Assembly (NCBI GenBank): GCA_947498595.1
Contig: CANMKX010000002.1
Span: 269,343-333,342 of the forward strand
Length of the DNA stretch: 64,000 bases
Direction of reading: 5' to 3'
From: an uncultured Aquimarina sp.
GTDB taxonomy: Bacteria; Bacteroidota; Bacteroidia; Flavobacteriales; Flavobacteriaceae
Within the stretch, counting starts at the first letter, position 1, and each line of letters begins with the position of its first letter. Of the stretch, positions 20,678 through 30,764 are shown piece by piece. Under the pieces are notes generated by a model. It saw only the letters and a program-made list of their open reading frames with translations, was not told the origin of the DNA and did not search any database. The position numbers and the translations under genes are program-made.

Positions 20678-21205
20678 TTACTCCAAATACAAATCAATAA
20701 GTCCATCTGGAGCCTCAATAGTAAACGTTTGTGTTTCTCTATCTAATTTTTTAATAATACTATCGATCATAGGAATAAGAATCTCAGTTCCATCTCTATC
20801 AATTTCAAATAGTGGTTGAGTAGTAGTATCATTAACTCCTTTAATAATTCCTACTTCTCCAAAATTTATATCAACTATTTTAAATCCTATTATCTCATGA
20901 TAATAAAATTTATCTCCTTCTAATTTAGGTAATAACGTAAGTGGTAAATATAGCTCACTTTTCATAATGTCATCTGCATCTTCTTCTGTATCTATATCTT
21001 CAAATTTGATTCGAAGAAGATCACTCTTATGCAATGAACATCGTTCAATAAAAAATGGAACCAAATGTTTGTTTATATTCACAAACACTGATTCCAAATT
21101 TTGATAACTTTGAGGATCATCGGTATCTAATTTAATTAGTACCTCTCCTTTGAAACTAAATTTACTTACGATTTTGCCTAGATAGAAACAATCTTTCTTC
21201 TGCAT
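20678..21205 (-). CDS. rimM: Ribosome maturation factor RimM
   Basis: LGKIVSKFSFKGEVLIKLDTDDP; directly downstream of rpsP. Confidence 0.9.
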   Translation of the reverse strand: MQKKDCFYLGKIVSKFSFKGEVLIKLDTDDPQSYQNLESVFVNINKHLVPFFIERCSLHKSDLLRIKFEDIDTEEDADDIMKSELYLPLTLLPKLEGDKFYYHEIIGFKIVDINFGEVGIIKGVNDTTTQPLFEIDRDGTEILIPMIDSIIKKLDRETQTFTIEAPDGLIDLYLE

Positions 21206-21224
21206 ATCGTAATTAAAGTTTTAA

Positions 21225-21734
21225 TTAAGCTTCAGCTTCATCTGTAGATTCTTCTCCAGCTGCTTCAGTTTCAGCTGCTGCTTGAGCCTCAGATGCATCA
21301 GCAATACGCTTATCACTAATTGCTTTTTCTGCTGCTAATGTTGCCGCTTTTGCATCTGCTTCAGCTTTTGCTAAACCATCTTTTTTAGCATTTACTGTTC
21401 CTTCTTTTTGCTCTAACCAAGCTGCAAATTTAGCCTCTGCTTGCTCTTCTGTTAAAGCTCCTTTTCTTACTCCACCAGCTAAATGGTTTTTAAGTAAAAC
21501 TCCTTTATAAGAAAGAATATTTCTTGCCGTATCAGTTGGTTGTGCACCATTCTGTAACCATTTTACAGCTCCATCAACATTCAAATCGATTGTTGCAGGA
21601 TTTGTATTAGGATTGTAAGTACCTAATTTCTCTAAGTATTTACCATCTCTTTTCGCTCTAGCATCTGCTGCTACAACCCAGTAAAAAGGTTTACCTTTTT
21701 TACCGTGTCTCTGTAATCTAATTTTAACTGACAT
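21225..21734 (-). CDS. rpsP: 30S ribosomal protein S16 with Ala/Glu-rich C-terminal extension
   Basis: [42 protein letters not shown]. Confidence 0.97.
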   Translation of the reverse strand: MSVKIRLQRHGKKGKPFYWVVAADARAKRDGKYLEKLGTYNPNTNPATIDLNVDGAVKWLQNGAQPTDTARNILSYKGVLLKNHLAGGVRKGALTEEQAEAKFAAWLEQKEGTVNAKKDGLAKAEADAKAATLAAEKAISDKRIADASEAQAAAETEAAGEESTDEAEA

Positions 21735-22114
21735 AAAAATTAATTTTGAGGGTTCTCGACCCTATTTTATAATTAAGGCTGCAAAGATACGTCGTTTTTA
21801 TTATCTAACATCATAATTCACAAACTTTTCGAACTTAATAAGCATTCAGAAACACTTATTATATATAATCTATCATTACCCTACACAAAAACATAAAATT
21901 CTTACACAAAAATAGCTCTTAAAAATTCTCACCGCATCCTCTGTAAAAAGCGACTTAAAAGACAAAAACAAGTCTTTTAACGATCCAAAATAGCACTTCA
22001 TCGATATTTTTTTTGTTTTTTTCCCGTAAAAAATTTGTGCGTTGTATATATTTTCATACTTTTATTGTCATTATTAAGAACCCCAAAAAATGATTAACAT
22101 TAAATCCCCAAATA

Positions 22115-22933
22115 ATGTTTAAACATAATATACTACTTCCCCTATTAGCAATCGTTGTTTTGTTTGCTTCATGTGTTACTGATACAGAAGTAAACAATCC
22201 AGCCTTGCAAGCTGCTAAAAATGATAAATTATTCAAAACGGATATTCGTAAAGCAATTTTAGGTAATGATGGCTCTATAACTATTTCTGGTTCTTCTTTA
22301 TCAGAATCTATTAATATTATTGTTAGTGATGCACAAGAAGGAACTTATACTTTTGGTAATTCATTTAATGACGTAGCTACTTTTCTAACTTTTGATCAAA
22401 TTTTTTACACAACCGGAACTGGTGGTAATGGAACAATAGAAATTACTGACATAAGTAACAACGAAATTTCTGGAAGCTTCAGGTTTAACGCTTTAAAAAA
22501 CGGAAGTGGAGAAATTTTAAACTTCCAAAAAGGTTGGTTCTACAAAATCCCTATAGAAAACGCATCAGGTGACACTGATTCAAGAACATGCGAATTAAGT
22601 TCTATGACTGCAACAATTGATGATCATACTTTAACTACAGATTCTCATTTAGTTCAAAATTTAGGTGATTTTTTATTAGCAAAAGGAACAACTCCTCAAG
22701 AAGAAATAACACTTTTTTTCCCTATTAATATAACAGTTGGTGACTATCCTCTTTCCTCTAGTGGAAATTATAGCGCAACTTATGAAATAAATAACGATAG
22801 AGCTTCTGCTGTTTCAGGAACATTAACTATCGTTTCTCATGATATCGAAACACAATGTATTACTGGTGATTTTAATTATGTCACTACAACTGGAGTACAA
22901 GTCACTAACGGTCATTTTGAATTCGGATACTAA
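22115..22933 (+). CDS. Lipoprotein (DUF6252-like)
   Basis: Lipobox LLAIVVLFASC; Ser/Gly-rich beta-type sequence. Confidence 0.6.
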   Translation: MFKHNILLPLLAIVVLFASCVTDTEVNNPALQAAKNDKLFKTDIRKAILGNDGSITISGSSLSESINIIVSDAQEGTYTFGNSFNDVATFLTFDQIFYTTGTGGNGTIEITDISNNEISGSFRFNALKNGSGEILNFQKGWFYKIPIENASGDTDSRTCELSSMTATIDDHTLTTDSHLVQNLGDFLLAKGTTPQEEITLFFPINITVGDYPLSSSGNYSATYEINNDRASAVSGTLTIVSHDIETQCITGDFNYVTTTGVQVTNGHFEFGY

Positions 22934-22964
22934 TTACCCTTCCCCAATATTTTCTATACCCCTT

Positions 22965-23000
22965 AAAGCGCTCATTTTAATAAAGATGAGCGCTTTGTTT
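22965..23000 (+). terminator. Rho-independent terminator
   Basis: aaagcgctcat...atgagcgcttt followed by T-rich. Confidence 0.8.
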
Positions 23001-23128
23001 ATTTTCGGTTAATAAATGCTATCTTCTTTCTTTATATAACGCGATAATTCTTCTTACATTTAGAGGCTATTTAACAGTGTTTACATACAGGGAAATATAA
23101 CACTGCTATCCTATTAATATCTAGAACT

Positions 23129-26100
23129 ATGTATTTAATCTTTGATACTGAAACTACTGGTTTACCCAGAAATTTTAACGCTCCTATTTCTGATACCGAC
23201 AACTGGCCTAGGTGTATACAAATAGCTTGGCAGCTTCATGATGAAATGGGGAATTGTATAGAACATCAAGATTATCTAGTTAAACCTGATGGGTTCAATA
23301 TTCCATATGATGCTGAAAAAATACACGGAATATCTACAGAATTGGCTAGTCAAGACGGTATTACATTAGAAGAAACTTTAGAAAAGTTTAAAGTCGTTTT
23401 ATCTAAAGCTAAATTCATTGTAGGACAAAATGTAGGTTTTGATGTAAATATAATGGGATCTGAATTCTATCGGTTAGGTGTTGAAAATAACTTACAAGAA
23501 TTACCTGTACTAGATACTTGTACTGAGGCTACTGCCCAATTATGTCAAATTCCTGGTGGACGTGGTGGACGTTTCAAACTACCCACATTAACCGAATTAC
23601 ATCAACACTTATTCGGAACTGGTTTTGGAGAAGCTCATAATGCAACTGCCGATGTAGAAGCTACAACTCGTTGTTTTTTAGAATTAATTAGAAAACAACA
23701 ATATACCACAGAGCAACTAGATGTAGGTACCGATTATTTTGATCGCTTTTCTGAAAACAATCCAATGCCTATTCAAGTCATTGGTTTAAAACACATCAAT
23801 CTTAAAAAAGCATCCGACGAAATTCGCAAACGTCTTGAAAAACAAGATAGTTCTGCTTCTGTTATTTCTGAAGAGGTCTTACAAAAGTTTAATGAAGCTC
23901 GATTCACTCATTTACATAATCATACTCAATTTTCGGTTTTACAATCTACAATAAGTATTAAGGATTTGGTTAAATCTGCAGTAAAACATAATATGGATGC
24001 TGTAGCAATTACCGATCACGCAAACATGATGGGAGCTTTTCATTTTGTTAATGAGTTAAGTGGTCATAATAAAGGAGTAAAAAACAGAAACGAAGAAGCT
24101 CTTGAAAAATACAGAGCTTCACAAGCTGGAGAATTACCTGAAGGAGAAACTCCTATCGAAACTCCTCCTGTTTTAGAAAAAGAAATTAAACCTATTATTG
24201 GTTGCGAATTCTTTGTTTGTGAAAATCATACCGATAAATCTCGAAAAGATAATGGATATCAAGTCGTTTTAATTGCTAAAAATAAAAATGGATATCACAA
24301 TTTAGCAAAAATGTCTTCGACAGGATTTGTGAATGGTTTTTACTACGTTCCAAGAATCGATAAAGAAGTTATAAAAAAATACAAAGAAGATATCATCGTC
24401 TTAACAGGGAATTTATATGGAGAAGTCCCTAACAAAGTATTAAATATTGGTGAAAAGCAAGCGGAAGAAGCTTTATTATGGTGGCATCAAGAGTTTGGAG
24501 ATGATTTATATATAGAACTAATGCGTCATGGTCAAGAAGACGAAGATCGTGTAAATCAAGTTTTAATTAGTTTTGCTAAAAAACATGCTATCAAATTAAT
24601 TGCATCAAACAACACATATTATTGTGATCAAGAAGATGCAAATGCACACGATATTTTATTGTGTGTCAAAGATGGTGAAAAACAAGCAACTCCAATTGGC
24701 CGAGGAAGAGGCTACCGTTTTGGACTTCCTAATCAAGAATATTACTTCAAGTCTGAGGATGAGATGAAGAAACTCTTCAAAAATCAACCCGATGCTATTA
24801 TAAATATTCAAGAGATTGTTGACAAAATTGATCCTTTCGTATTAGCTCGTGACGTTCTACTTCCTGCTTTTGATATTCCTGAACAATTTCAAGATGCAAA
24901 AGATAATGAGGACGGTGGAAAAAGAGGAGAAAATAATTTCTTAAGACATCTAACATATGAAGGAGCAAAAATTAGGTATGAAGAAATTACTCCTGAAATT
25001 GATGAACGACTAGATTTTGAACTTAAAGTAATTGAAAAGACTGGATATCCAGGATATTTTCTTATTGTAGAGGATTTTATTAGAGCTGCAAGAGAAATGG
25101 GAGTTTCTGTAGGTCCTGGACGTGGTTCTGCTGCAGGTTCTGCAGTAGCATATTGTCTATGGATTACCAATCTAGATCCTATTAAGTATGATTTACTTTT
25201 TGAGCGTTTCCTAAATCCTGATCGTGTAAGTATGCCCGATATTGATATTGATTTTGATGATGAAGGTCGTGGTCGTGTAATGGATTATGTAATTGATAAA
25301 TATGGTTCTAATCAGGTGGCTCAAATTATCACCTATGGTACCATGGCTGCAAAATCTTCTATTAGAGATACTGCTCGTGTACTCGATTTACCATTAGGAG
25401 ATGCTGATAGAATTTCCAAATTGATTCCTAATATGTCCAAATTAGGAAAAATATTTGGTGTAGATGAAGCTACACTTCGCAAAAAGTTTAGAAGTGAAGA
25501 AATTGAAAAAATAAACGAATTACTGGCTATCGCTGAAGGTGCAGATCTTGAAGCCGAAACCTTAAATCAAGCTCGAATTCTTGAAGGATCTGTACGTAAC
25601 ACAGGAATTCATGCCTGTGGAGTAATTATTACTCCCGATGATATTACCAAATTCGTTCCTGTTGCCCTAGCTAAGGATTCTGATATGTACTGTACACAAT
25701 TTGACAACTCTGTTGTAGAAAGCGCAGGCCTACTAAAAATGGATTTCTTAGGGTTAAAAACACTTACACTAATTAAGGATACGGTTAAAATTGTTAAAGC
25801 TGTTCATGGTGTTGAATTAGATCCAGAAAACTTTCCATTGGATGATGTAAAAACGTATGAATTATTCCAACGTGGAGAAACTGTAGGGGTTTTTCAATAT
25901 GAATCTCCTGGAATGCAAAAATACATGAAGGAGTTAAAACCTACTGTTTTTGCCGATCTTATCGCAATGAACGCCTTATATCGTCCTGGTCCATTAGAAT
26001 ATATTCCTAGTTTTATTGATCGTAAACACGGAAAAGAAGAAATTATCTATGATCTTGATGCTTGTGAAGAATACTTACAAGAAACCTATGGTATTACGGT

Positions 26101-27556
26101 ATACCAAGAGCAAGTAATGTTATTGTCGCAAAAACTAGCTGATTTCACAAAAGGTGAAGCCGATGTTCTACGTAAGGCAATGGGTAAAAAACAAAAAGCG
26201 GTACTTGATAAAATGAAACCTAAATTTATCAAACAAGCATCTGCCAAAGGACATGCTGAAGATCGTTTAGAAAAAATATGGAAAGATTGGGAAGCATTTG
26301 CTGCATATGCTTTTAACAAATCTCACTCTACTTGTTACGCTTGGGTTGCTTATCAAACAGCGTATCTTAAAGCTCATTACCCAGCAGAATACATGGCTTC
26401 TGTATTATCAAATAACATGAATGACATCAAGCAAATTACATTTTTTATGGAGGAATGTAAGCGTATGAAAATGGATGTTCTAGGTCCTGATGTAAATGAA
26501 TCCTTTCGAAAGTTTTCTGTAAACAAAGATGGAGCTATTCGTTTTGGTATGGGAGCAATTAAAGGTGTAGGAACTGGTGCTGTAGCAACGATTGTTGAAC
26601 ATAGAAAAGATGGTTCGTATAAATCAATTTTTGACCTTGCTAAACGTATTGATTTAAGAGCCGCTAACAAAAAAGCTTTTGAAAGTTTAGCATTAGCAGG
26701 AGGATTTGATTCTTTTAGTGATACGCATCGTGGTCAATATTTTCATAGTGATTTAGATAATATTACTTTTTTAGAAAAAGCCGTTAAATATGGTGCTAAA
26801 TTTCAAGAAAATGAAAATTCTTCTCAAGTAAGTCTTTTTGGAGAGAGTAGCGATGTTCAGATTCCTGAACCAATCATCCCACCTTGTGAAGAATGGGGTA
26901 CTATGGAGAAGCTTGCTAGAGAGAGAGAGGTTGTTGGAATCTATTTATCTGGACATCCCTTGGATGATTTTAAATATGAAATAAAATATTTTTGTAATGC
27001 CATTGTATCTAATTTTAGTGAAATGGAGAAATTCGTTAACCGTGAACTTTCATTTGGAGGTGTTATTTCGAGTGTAGAACACCGAACTTCAAAAAACGGA
27101 AAAGGATGGGCTACATTTGTAATTGAAGATTATAACTCGGCACAAGAGTTTAGAATTTTTGGAGAAGAATATCTTAAACATAGACCTTTTTTGGTTAACA
27201 ATACTTTTGTGTACGCTAAAGCATTTATAAAAGAAGGATGGACAAATAAAGATACTGGCAAAAAGGGAGATCCTAGAATACAGTTCAACAGTTTTCAATT
27301 ATTACATGATGTATTAGAGAATTATTCAAAAAAATTAACAATACAACTAGATATAAATGAACTAGAAGATCCTAGAATAGATTTTTTAAAAGAAACATTA
27401 ATGGATCACAGCGGAAGTCATACTCTTAATTTTGTAGTGTATGAAATGAGTGAAAAATTAAAACTACATATGCCTAGTAGATCCCATAAGATCAATATCT
27501 CATCTGATTTATTAAAGGTTTTAGAAAGTGAGTCTATTTATTATAAATTAAATTAA
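23129..27556 (+). CDS. dnaE: DNA polymerase III alpha subunit with N-terminal DEDD exonuclease domain
   Basis: FDTETTGLPR exonuclease motif, PHP domain FTHLHNHTQFSVLQ, polymerase SVGPGRGSAAGSAVAYCL and MPDIDIDFDD. Confidence 0.97.
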   Translation: MYLIFDTETTGLPRNFNAPISDTDNWPRCIQIAWQLHDEMGNCIEHQDYLVKPDGFNIPYDAEKIHGISTELASQDGITLEETLEKFKVVLSKAKFIVGQNVGFDVNIMGSEFYRLGVENNLQELPVLDTCTEATAQLCQIPGGRGGRFKLPTLTELHQHLFGTGFGEAHNATADVEATTRCFLELIRKQQYTTEQLDVGTDYFDRFSENNPMPIQVIGLKHINLKKASDEIRKRLEKQDSSASVISEEVLQKFNEARFTHLHNHTQFSVLQSTISIKDLVKSAVKHNMDAVAITDHANMMGAFHFVNELSGHNKGVKNRNEEALEKYRASQAGELPEGETPIETPPVLEKEIKPIIGCEFFVCENHTDKSRKDNGYQVVLIAKNKNGYHNLAKMSSTGFVNGFYYVPRIDKEVIKKYKEDIIVLTGNLYGEVPNKVLNIGEKQAEEALLWWHQEFGDDLYIELMRHGQEDEDRVNQVLISFAKKHAIKLIASNNTYYCDQEDANAHDILLCVKDGEKQATPIGRGRGYRFGLPNQEYYFKSEDEMKKLFKNQPDAIINIQEIVDKIDPFVLARDVLLPAFDIPEQFQDAKDNEDGGKRGENNFLRHLTYEGAKIRYEEITPEIDERLDFELKVIEKTGYPGYFLIVEDFIRAAREMGVSVGPGRGSAAGSAVAYCLWITNLDPIKYDLLFERFLNPDRVSMPDIDIDFDDEGRGRVMDYVIDKYGSNQVAQIITYGTMAAKSSIRDTARVLDLPLGDADRISKLIPNMSKLGKIFGVDEATLRKKFRSEEIEKINELLAIAEGADLEAETLNQARILEGSVRNTGIHACGVIITPDDITKFVPVALAKDSDMYCTQFDNSVVESAGLLKMDFLGLKTLTLIKDTVKIVKAVHGVELDPENFPLDDVKTYELFQRGETVGVFQYESPGMQKYMKELKPTVFADLIAMNALYRPGPLEYIPSFIDRKHGKEEIIYDLDACEEYLQETYGITVYQEQVMLLSQKLADFTKGEADVLRKAMGKKQKAVLDKMKPKFIKQASAKGHAEDRLEKIWKDWEAFAAYAFNKSHSTCYAWVAYQTAYLKAHYPAEYMASVLSNNMNDIKQITFFMEECKRMKMDVLGPDVNESFRKFSVNKDGAIRFGMGAIKGVGTGAVATIVEHRKDGSYKSIFDLAKRIDLRAANKKAFESLALAGGFDSFSDTHRGQYFHSDLDNITFLEKAVKYGAKFQENENSSQVSLFGESSDVQIPEPIIPPCEEWGTMEKLAREREVVGIYLSGHPLDDFKYEIKYFCNAIVSNFSEMEKFVNRELSFGGVISSVEHRTSKNGKGWATFVIEDYNSAQEFRIFGEEYLKHRPFLVNNTFVYAKAFIKEGWTNKDTGKKGDPRIQFNSFQLLHDVLENYSKKLTIQLDINELEDPRIDFLKETLMDHSGSHTLNFVVYEMSEKLKLHMPSRSHKINISSDLLKVLESESIYYKLN

Positions 27557-27575
27557 ATATAAAATATGCTGAAGA

Positions 27576-27935
27576 TTAGTTGAAAAAAGTTTTCACCCAA
27601 TCTTCAGCTTCAATAATATTATCAAAAAAAGCAAAAGATTGATTCCATAATGCTTGTTCTCTCATAGCTCTTTCAACTTCTTTAGGGTTTTTAGAAACTA
27701 CAGCTATTCCTTTCATGTTTTTCATCGTCTTGTTTTTATATATATCCAAGTCGATTGTATGAGTGTTTCTTCTATCAGTAATTAATAAAAATTCTGCTCC
27801 TTTATAATAATCTTCTAAATGAGTTCGAATAATCATAACTATTTCCATAGTAATAGAAGTCCCTTCATGCATTACTAAAATAGCATGTGTATTCTTTAAA
27901 GTTAAGTCACAAAACTTTAAATTATGAATCATCAT
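27576..27935 (-). CDS. Hypothetical protein, STAS/SpoIIAA-like
   Basis: Single compact ORF between terminated neighbours; fold guess only. Confidence 0.55.
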   Translation of the reverse strand: MMIHNLKFCDLTLKNTHAILVMHEGTSITMEIVMIIRTHLEDYYKGAEFLLITDRRNTHTIDLDIYKNKTMKNMKGIAVVSKNPKEVERAMREQALWNQSFAFFDNIIEAEDWVKTFFN

Positions 27936-28110
27936 TGGGGTTGATTAATTTAGTTATGAATCCCAAATATAGACATTTCAAATTGTATATATAAAACAAA
28001 ACAATTTGTTTATAATCAAAACTAATAGTTCTTTTGTAAGCTTTAGAAGAAATATTGACTAATTTTGTGCATAATAGATTAATAACATTCATTAAAAACT
28101 AGAATATAAT

Positions 28111-28428
28111 ATGGCACTAGAAATAACAGACGCAACATTTGAAGAAACAGTACTAAAGAGTGATAAACCTGTATTAGTAGATTTTTGGGCAGCATGGTGT
28201 GGTCCTTGTAGAATGGTAGGTCCTATCATTGAGCAAATCAGCGACGAGTATAACGGAAAAGCTGTAGTAGGTAAAGTTGATGTAGATGCAAATCAAGAAT
28301 TTGCTGCTAAATACGGTGTTCGTAATATCCCAACAGTTTTAGTTTTCCAAAACGGAGAAGTTGTTGGTCGTCAAGTAGGTGTAGCTCCTAAAAATGTATA
28401 TACAGAGGCAATTGATACATTATTGTAA
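28111..28428 (+). CDS. trxA: Thioredoxin
   Basis: VDFWAAWCGPCRMVGPII, VRNIPTVLVFQNGE. Confidence 0.97.
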   Translation: MALEITDATFEETVLKSDKPVLVDFWAAWCGPCRMVGPIIEQISDEYNGKAVVGKVDVDANQEFAAKYGVRNIPTVLVFQNGEVVGRQVGVAPKNVYTEAIDTLL

Positions 28429-28453
28429 TCAATCTCTTTTATAATTTATATTG

Positions 28454-28487
28454 AAAGGTTTGGCTTTATGTCAAACCTTTTTTATTT
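28454..28487 (+). terminator. Terminator downstream of trxA
   Basis: aaaggtttg...caaaccttttttatttt. Confidence 0.8.
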
Positions 28488-28535
28488 TCACCTTATCAAG
28501 AATTTATTTTTAATCCGTTAAAAAACACCTTATAA

Positions 28536-29471
28536 ATGAAGCTTCAGAAAGAAATTCAAAAAACTAATGGATTTACAAATCTTGAGTTACTTGCTAGCCA
28601 AGTTGTAGAAGGGTTTATTTCTGGTTTACACAAAAGTCCTTTTCATGGGTTCTCTGCAGAGTTTGCTGAACATAAAGTTTACAACAATGGAGAAAGCACA
28701 AAGCATATTGATTGGAAATTATTTGCAAAAACAGATAAGCTTTATACTAAACGCTATGAGGAAGAAACGAATTTAAGATGTCATATCATTTTAGATAATT
28801 CATCTTCTATGCATTATCCTATAGTAAATCAACCTGATATCAATAATCTCAACAAAGTAAGCTTTTCTGTTCTTGCAACTGCCTGCATCATGAATATTCT
28901 TAAAAAACAACGTGATGCTGTAGGTTTAAGTATTTATAGCGATCATTATGAGTATTATACTTCAGAAAAAGGAAGTGAACGTCATCATCAAATGTTACTT
29001 CATAAATTAAATGAAACGATTACAAAAGATTCTACATCTCAAAAGCAAACCGATACCTATACTTTTTTACATCAAATTGCAGAAAACATTCACCGTAGAT
29101 CTCTTATTTTTTTATTTACAGACATGTTTCAAGCAACTACAGATCAAGAAAAATTATTTGAAGCATTACAACATTTAAAATATAATAAACATCAGGTAGT
29201 TCTTTTTCATACATATCAAAAAGAAAAAGAAATCAATTTTAATTTCGAAAATCGTCCTACAAAATTTGTAGATATTGAAAGCGGCGACTTTATTAATATA
29301 TATGCGGATAATGTAAAAGAAAATTATACTCAAGCAGTTTCTCAATATTTTTATGATTTAAAAATGAAATGTTCTCAGTATAAAATAAAATATGTAACAG
29401 CTGATATCATGCAAGATTTCAATAAAATACTAACTACATATTTGGTTGAAAGTAAAAAATTTAAACAATAA
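28536..29471 (+). CDS. DUF58 domain-containing protein
   Basis: HKSPFHGFSAEFAEHKVYNNGESTKHIDWKLFAKTDKLYTKRYEEET. Confidence 0.85.
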   Translation: MKLQKEIQKTNGFTNLELLASQVVEGFISGLHKSPFHGFSAEFAEHKVYNNGESTKHIDWKLFAKTDKLYTKRYEEETNLRCHIILDNSSSMHYPIVNQPDINNLNKVSFSVLATACIMNILKKQRDAVGLSIYSDHYEYYTSEKGSERHHQMLLHKLNETITKDSTSQKQTDTYTFLHQIAENIHRRSLIFLFTDMFQATTDQEKLFEALQHLKYNKHQVVLFHTYQKEKEINFNFENRPTKFVDIESGDFINIYADNVKENYTQAVSQYFYDLKMKCSQYKIKYVTADIMQDFNKILTTYLVESKKFKQ

Positions 29472-29493
29472 TTAAAAAAAAATAAAAAAAGTC

Positions 29494-29523
29494 TTGTAAA
29501 ATCGAAAAAGGGTTGTATATTTG
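29494..29523 (+). promoter_or_regulatory. Bacteroidota-type promoter for tRNA-Asp (TTG-N19-TATATTTG)
   Basis: TTG at 29494-29496 and TAnnTTTG at 29516-29523 with 19-bp spacer. Confidence 0.65.
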
Positions 29524-29541
29524 CACTCGCAATAAAGCAAT

Positions 29542-29615
29542 GGTCTGGTAGTTCAGTTGGTTAGAATACATGCCTGTCACGCATGGGGTCGCGGGTTCGA
29601 GTCCCGTCCAGACCG
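29542..29615 (+). tRNA. tRNA-Asp (GTC)
   Basis: Cloverleaf: acceptor GGTCTGG/CCAGACC, anticodon arm CATGC-CTGTCAC-GCATG (GTC), T arm GCGGGTTCGAGTCCCGT; 3' CCA not encoded. Confidence 0.97.
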
Positions 29616-29626
29616 CAAAATCCTAG

Positions 29627-29657
29627 AAAACTTCAATATATGTTGAGGTTTTTTTTT
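29627..29657 (+). terminator. Terminator after tRNA-Asp
   Basis: aacttcaa-tatatg-ttgaggtt followed by 8 or more T. Confidence 0.65.
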
Positions 29658-29767
29658 GCGAATTAAAGAAGTTGTGTTGTCTCATAACAGAAGTGTTATG
29701 AGTGGTTTAGTAGTAAACCAATGAGAAGCTTTTCCATAATTGGAGAGGCTTTTTGCTTTTTATTATA

Positions 29768-30268
29768 TCAAAACAACACCTCCCTATACTCCCACACTTT
29801 ATTTATATACAATATTAAAAAAATTATTGACACTACAAATTTAAGAAGTGTCCCAGCTAAAAAGCCTATAAAAGATCCCACTGCTGCTTTCAAAGCTTTT
29901 GTAACATCTTTACTGTCTTTCATTAATTCTCCTAGTAATGCCCCAACAAATGGACCAATTATAATACCAAAGGGGCCTAAAAAAATAACTCCTATCAACA
30001 ATCCTAAAGAACTACCTATTACCCCATACTTCGTTCCTCCAAACTTTTTTGTTCCCATAGCAGGAACAATATAATCTAATATCCAAACCAAAATAGAAAC
30101 AGCTAATGTTATCCCTAAAAATGTCCAATCTTGGGGTATAACTTTACAAAAATGTAACAACAATAGCCCTATCCAAGATGTTAATGGTCCTGGCAAAACT
30201 GGCAAAAAACTTCCTATTATTCCCAACAAACAAAACAACAATCCTAATATCATTAAAGCAATGTCCAT
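29768..30268 (-). CDS. DUF456 family membrane protein
   Basis: Gly-rich TM segments, LPGPLTSWIGLLLLH, GTKKFGGTKYGVIGSSLG. Confidence 0.8.
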   Translation of the reverse strand: MDIALMILGLLFCLLGIIGSFLPVLPGPLTSWIGLLLLHFCKVIPQDWTFLGITLAVSILVWILDYIVPAMGTKKFGGTKYGVIGSSLGLLIGVIFLGPFGIIIGPFVGALLGELMKDSKDVTKALKAAVGSFIGFLAGTLLKFVVSIIFLILYINKVWEYREVLF

Positions 30269-30321
30269 AAGTATATTTTATCTCATATGACGATAACAGA
30301 AGTGATTTGTTACATTTTTCT

Positions 30322-30386
30322 AACTAAAAACATAGTTTAAACTAAAAAAATAGTTATATTTGTTTTATAGAACTAAAGAAATAGTT
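30322..30386 (+). promoter_or_regulatory. Candidate BlaI operator array overlapping promoter
   Basis: Dyads AACTA-N6-TAGTT at 30322-30337, 30340-30355, 30371-30386; -7 element TATATTTG at 30355-30362. Confidence 0.65.
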
Positions 30387-30395
30387 AAATAAAAT

Positions 30396-30758
30396 ATGAA
30401 GCAATTAACAAAAGCCGAAGAAGAAATCATGCAACATCTTTGGAATCTCAAAGAAGCCAACGTCGCTAGTCTAATTGAGGAAATTCCAGAACCTAAACCT
30501 GCATACAATACAGTATCTACAATTATTAGAATATTAGAAAGCAAAAAATTTGTAACCCATCGCAAAAAAGGTAAAGGATACATTTACATGCCTTTAGTAA
30601 AAAAAGAAGAATATAGCGGACAGTCTTTAACCAAACTAATGAATGGTTATTTTAATGGATCATTTGGTAACCTAGTTTCCTTTTTTGTTAAAAAAAATGA
30701 AATGAGTGTTCAAGATCTAGAGGAAATACTAAAAAATATTAATCAAGAAGAAAAATAA
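30396..30758 (+). CDS. BlaI/MecI/CopY family repressor
   Basis: LTKAEEEIMQHLWNLKEANVASLIEEIPEPKPAYNTVSTIIRILESKKFVTHRKKGKGYIY. Confidence 0.93.
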   Translation: MKQLTKAEEEIMQHLWNLKEANVASLIEEIPEPKPAYNTVSTIIRILESKKFVTHRKKGKGYIYMPLVKKEEYSGQSLTKLMNGYFNGSFGNLVSFFVKKNEMSVQDLEEILKNINQEEK

Positions 30759-30764
30759 TTACGT

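Noticed and set aside
24889-26670. Minus-strand ORFs inside dnaE (24889-25170, 26086-26319, 26377-26670)
   Set aside because: Antisense shadows of a strongly supported gene; low-complexity translations with no motif.
29721-30074. 117-aa plus-strand ORF opposite DUF456
   Set aside because: Overlaps the DUF456 gene on the opposite strand and the hairpin region; no protein-like features.
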